Source: DASVHS01 sp036001325 (lineage in GTDB: Bacteria; Acidobacteriota; Thermoanaerobaculia; Gp7-AA8). Taken from it: a DNA stretch of 5,077 nt. The notes beneath the pieces are model-generated. The model did not search any database. It saw nothing but the letters and a program-made list of their open reading frames with translations, and was not told the origin of the DNA. The position numbers and the translations under genes are program-made. Shown here piece after piece: positions 3,694-5,077 of the stretch (positions are counted from its first letter, which is position 1; each line of letters begins with the position of its first letter). The stretch spans positions 1 through 5,077 of the forward strand of contig DASYUK010000204.1 of assembly GCA_036001325.1 (NCBI GenBank). Direction: 5' to 3'.

Positions 3694-5077
3694 CCTTCCG
3701 TCTCTTCAAGACGATCACCGCCGCAATCGCGGCATTCGCTACCCTCGGCGGCGCAAGCTACTCCTACGCAGCCGGCAACGATCTCACCGACATCAGACGC
3801 GAGATCACGAAACGCCATGGCGAGGCGGTCAAGCGGCTGCAGGATTGGATCGCGCTCCCATCGATCGCGGCCGAGAATCGCAACTATCCCGCTGGAGCGG
3901 AGTACATGGCGAAGCTCGCTCGTGACGCGGGGTTCCAGCAGGCGACGGTCATCAACACCGACGGCAAGCCTGGTGTCTTTGCGACGCTGGACGCGGGCGC
4001 GCCGAAGACGCTCGGCCTCTACTTCATGTACGACGTCAAGCAGTTCGATCCGGCCGAGTGGACCTCGCCGCCGCTTGAAGCACGACTCGTGGACAGGCCG
4101 GGGCTCGGCAAGGTGATCGTCGGGCGCGGCGCGGTCAATCAAAAGGGACCGGAAGCTGCGTTTCTGGCGGCGCTGCATGCGATCCGCGGCGCGGGCAGAA
4201 AGATGCCGGTGAACCTCGTGATGGTCGCCGAGGGAGAGGAAGAGATTGGGTCGCCGCACATCGGGCAGCTCGTTCACAGGCCCGAAGTGGAGACCGCATT
4301 TCGCAAAACCATCGGCGTCTTCATGCCTTCGGCGACGCAGGACCTCGACGGCGTCGTGACGGTGAGCCTCGGCGCGAAGGGCGTGGTCGAGCTCGAGCTG
4401 GTGTCAAGCGGCGAGAAGTGGGGACGCGGTCCGGCGAAGGACATCCATTCATCGCTCAAGGCGATGGTGGACAGCCCGGCGTGGCACCTGGTGAAGGCGC
4501 TCGACACTCTCGTCTCGGCGGACGGGAACACGATCACGATCGAGAACTATCCGCAGCCGCGGCCGCTCAGCTCGGAAGAGCGAGCGATGATCGCCGAGGC
4601 TTCGAAGCGGCGCAGCGAAGCGCAATCGAAGAAGCAGCTCAGTGTGCAGCATTGGATCGACGATCTGCCGTGGCAGCAGGCGAACGAGCGGCTGGAGTCG
4701 CAGCCGACGGTGAACATCGAGGGGCTGGTGGGCGGCTACACCGGCCCGGGCGGCAAGACGATCCTGCCGCACCGCGCGGTGGCGAAGATCGACATGCGCC
4801 TCGTGCCCGACATGAAATTCGCGGACGCAATCGCCGCGCTCAAAGCGCATCTGGCGAAGCGCGGCTTCGGCGACATCGAAGTGAATGTGACGGGCGGCTA
4901 CGACACGACGAGCACCGCGGCGAGCGCGCCGCTGATCCAGGCGCAGGTCGCGGTGCTGAAACGCGCCGGCATCGATGCGGTGATGTGGCCGCGCAACGCC
5001 GGCTCGTACCCCGGCTATGTCTTCACCGACGCGCCGCTCAACCTCGCCGCCGGCCACTTCGGCCTCGGTCACGGCAG
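3690..5077 (+). CDS. Exported M20-family metallopeptidase-like protein with altered metal ligands (partial, 3' end missing)
   Basis: The frame runs 462 codons from ATG 3690 to the window end without a stop. GGAG at 3680-3683 lies six bases before the ATG. A signal peptide covers about residues 1-28 (TFRLF, a hydrophobic stretch, then SYSYA), so the protein is exported. The M20/carboxypeptidase G2-like fold shows in order: LYFMYDVKQFDPAEW (110-124), GRGAVNQKGPE (145-155), EGEEEIGSPH (181-190), a dimerisation-type insert starting DIHSS (251-255), GGYTGPGGKTILPHRAVAKIDMR (348-370), and a C-terminal GHFGLGHG where the last conserved His region begins. Canonical members read YGHYDV, GRGxxDxKG and a later Asp; here Met113, Asn150 and probably Ser214 replace those ligands, while the Glu pair (184-185) remains. 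This may be a distinct subfamily or an enzyme with changed metal use. The family is clear; peptidase activity and substrate are not. Most relatives act as aminopeptidase, dipeptidase or deacylase. Confidence 0.85.
   Translation, partial: MTFRLFKTITAAIAAFATLGGASYSYAAGNDLTDIRREITKRHGEAVKRLQDWIALPSIAAENRNYPAGAEYMAKLARDAGFQQATVINTDGKPGVFATLDAGAPKTLGLYFMYDVKQFDPAEWTSPPLEARLVDRPGLGKVIVGRGAVNQKGPEAAFLAALHAIRGAGRKMPVNLVMVAEGEEEIGSPHIGQLVHRPEVETAFRKTIGVFMPSATQDLDGVVTVSLGAKGVVELELVSSGEKWGRGPAKDIHSSLKAMVDSPAWHLVKALDTLVSADGNTITIENYPQPRPLSSEERAMIAEASKRRSEAQSKKQLSVQHWIDDLPWQQANERLESQPTVNIEGLVGGYTGPGGKTILPHRAVAKIDMRLVPDMKFADAIAALKAHLAKRGFGDIEVNVTGGYDTTSTAASAPLIQAQVAVLKRAGIDAVMWPRNAGSYPGYVFTDAPLNLAAGHFGLGHG

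Noticed and set aside
3546..4277. Minus-strand open frame (243 codons) across the M20 5' end and the gap
   Set aside because: It runs antisense to the signal peptide and metal-site motifs of the M20 gene, has a serine-run end caused by the acidic repeat on the + strand, and shows no family motif.
4449..5072. Long minus-strand open frame (207 codons) opposite the M20 gene
   Set aside because: It is Arg, His, Val and Ala rich, without a recognisable fold, and mirrors the codon pattern of the well-supported M20 gene on the other strand.

Overview
The window is GC-rich, tightly packed bacterial chromosome. It opens in the last 53 codons of rpoC (RNA polymerase beta' subunit) and ends inside a secreted M20-type peptidase. 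Base composition, the secreted peptidase and SGNH enzymes, and the mddA-type methyltransferase would fit a soil or sediment lineage such as Acidobacteriota. No feature here fixes the taxonomy, so that is a guess.

Layout, left to right. (1) 1-162: rpoC tail on +, followed by two strong back-to-back GC hairpins (178-228). (2) 292-826: a BrnT-type toxin (TTG start) overlapping a BrnA/CopG-type antitoxin, both on +. (3) 850-1689 on -: a multi-pass membrane methyltransferase of the NnrU/ICMT type that closely resembles MddA, the enzyme that methylates methanethiol to dimethyl sulfide. (4) 1776-2849 on +, divergent from mddA across 86 bp: an alpha/beta hydrolase fused to a C-terminal LuxR-type helix-turn-helix, probably a ligand-sensing one-component regulator. 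(5) 2831-3561 on -: a secreted SGNH/GDSL esterase-like gene split by an apparent single-base deletion near 3052. (6) 3690-5077 on +: an exported M20-fold peptidase, cut by the window end, in which three positions that normally bind metal are substituted.

The most unusual structure is a 36-bp direct repeat. The in-frame rpoC tail segment at 109-144 recurs at 3586-3621 (32/36 bases identical, same reading frame), just before the M20 gene. The two copies bracket the toxin-antitoxin, methyltransferase, regulator and SGNH block. This could be the footprint of a block inserted at, or duplicated with, the 3' end of rpoC. No integrase or transposase gene is visible.

Functionally, the mddA-like gene and the divergent hydrolase-LuxR gene form a plausible enzyme/regulator pair. 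The toxin-antitoxin pair may stabilise the block. The SGNH and M20 genes are exported hydrolases with no visible pathway link to the others. No gene-free stretch exceeds 300 bases; the gaps are 163-291, 827-849, 1690-1775 and 3562-3689.
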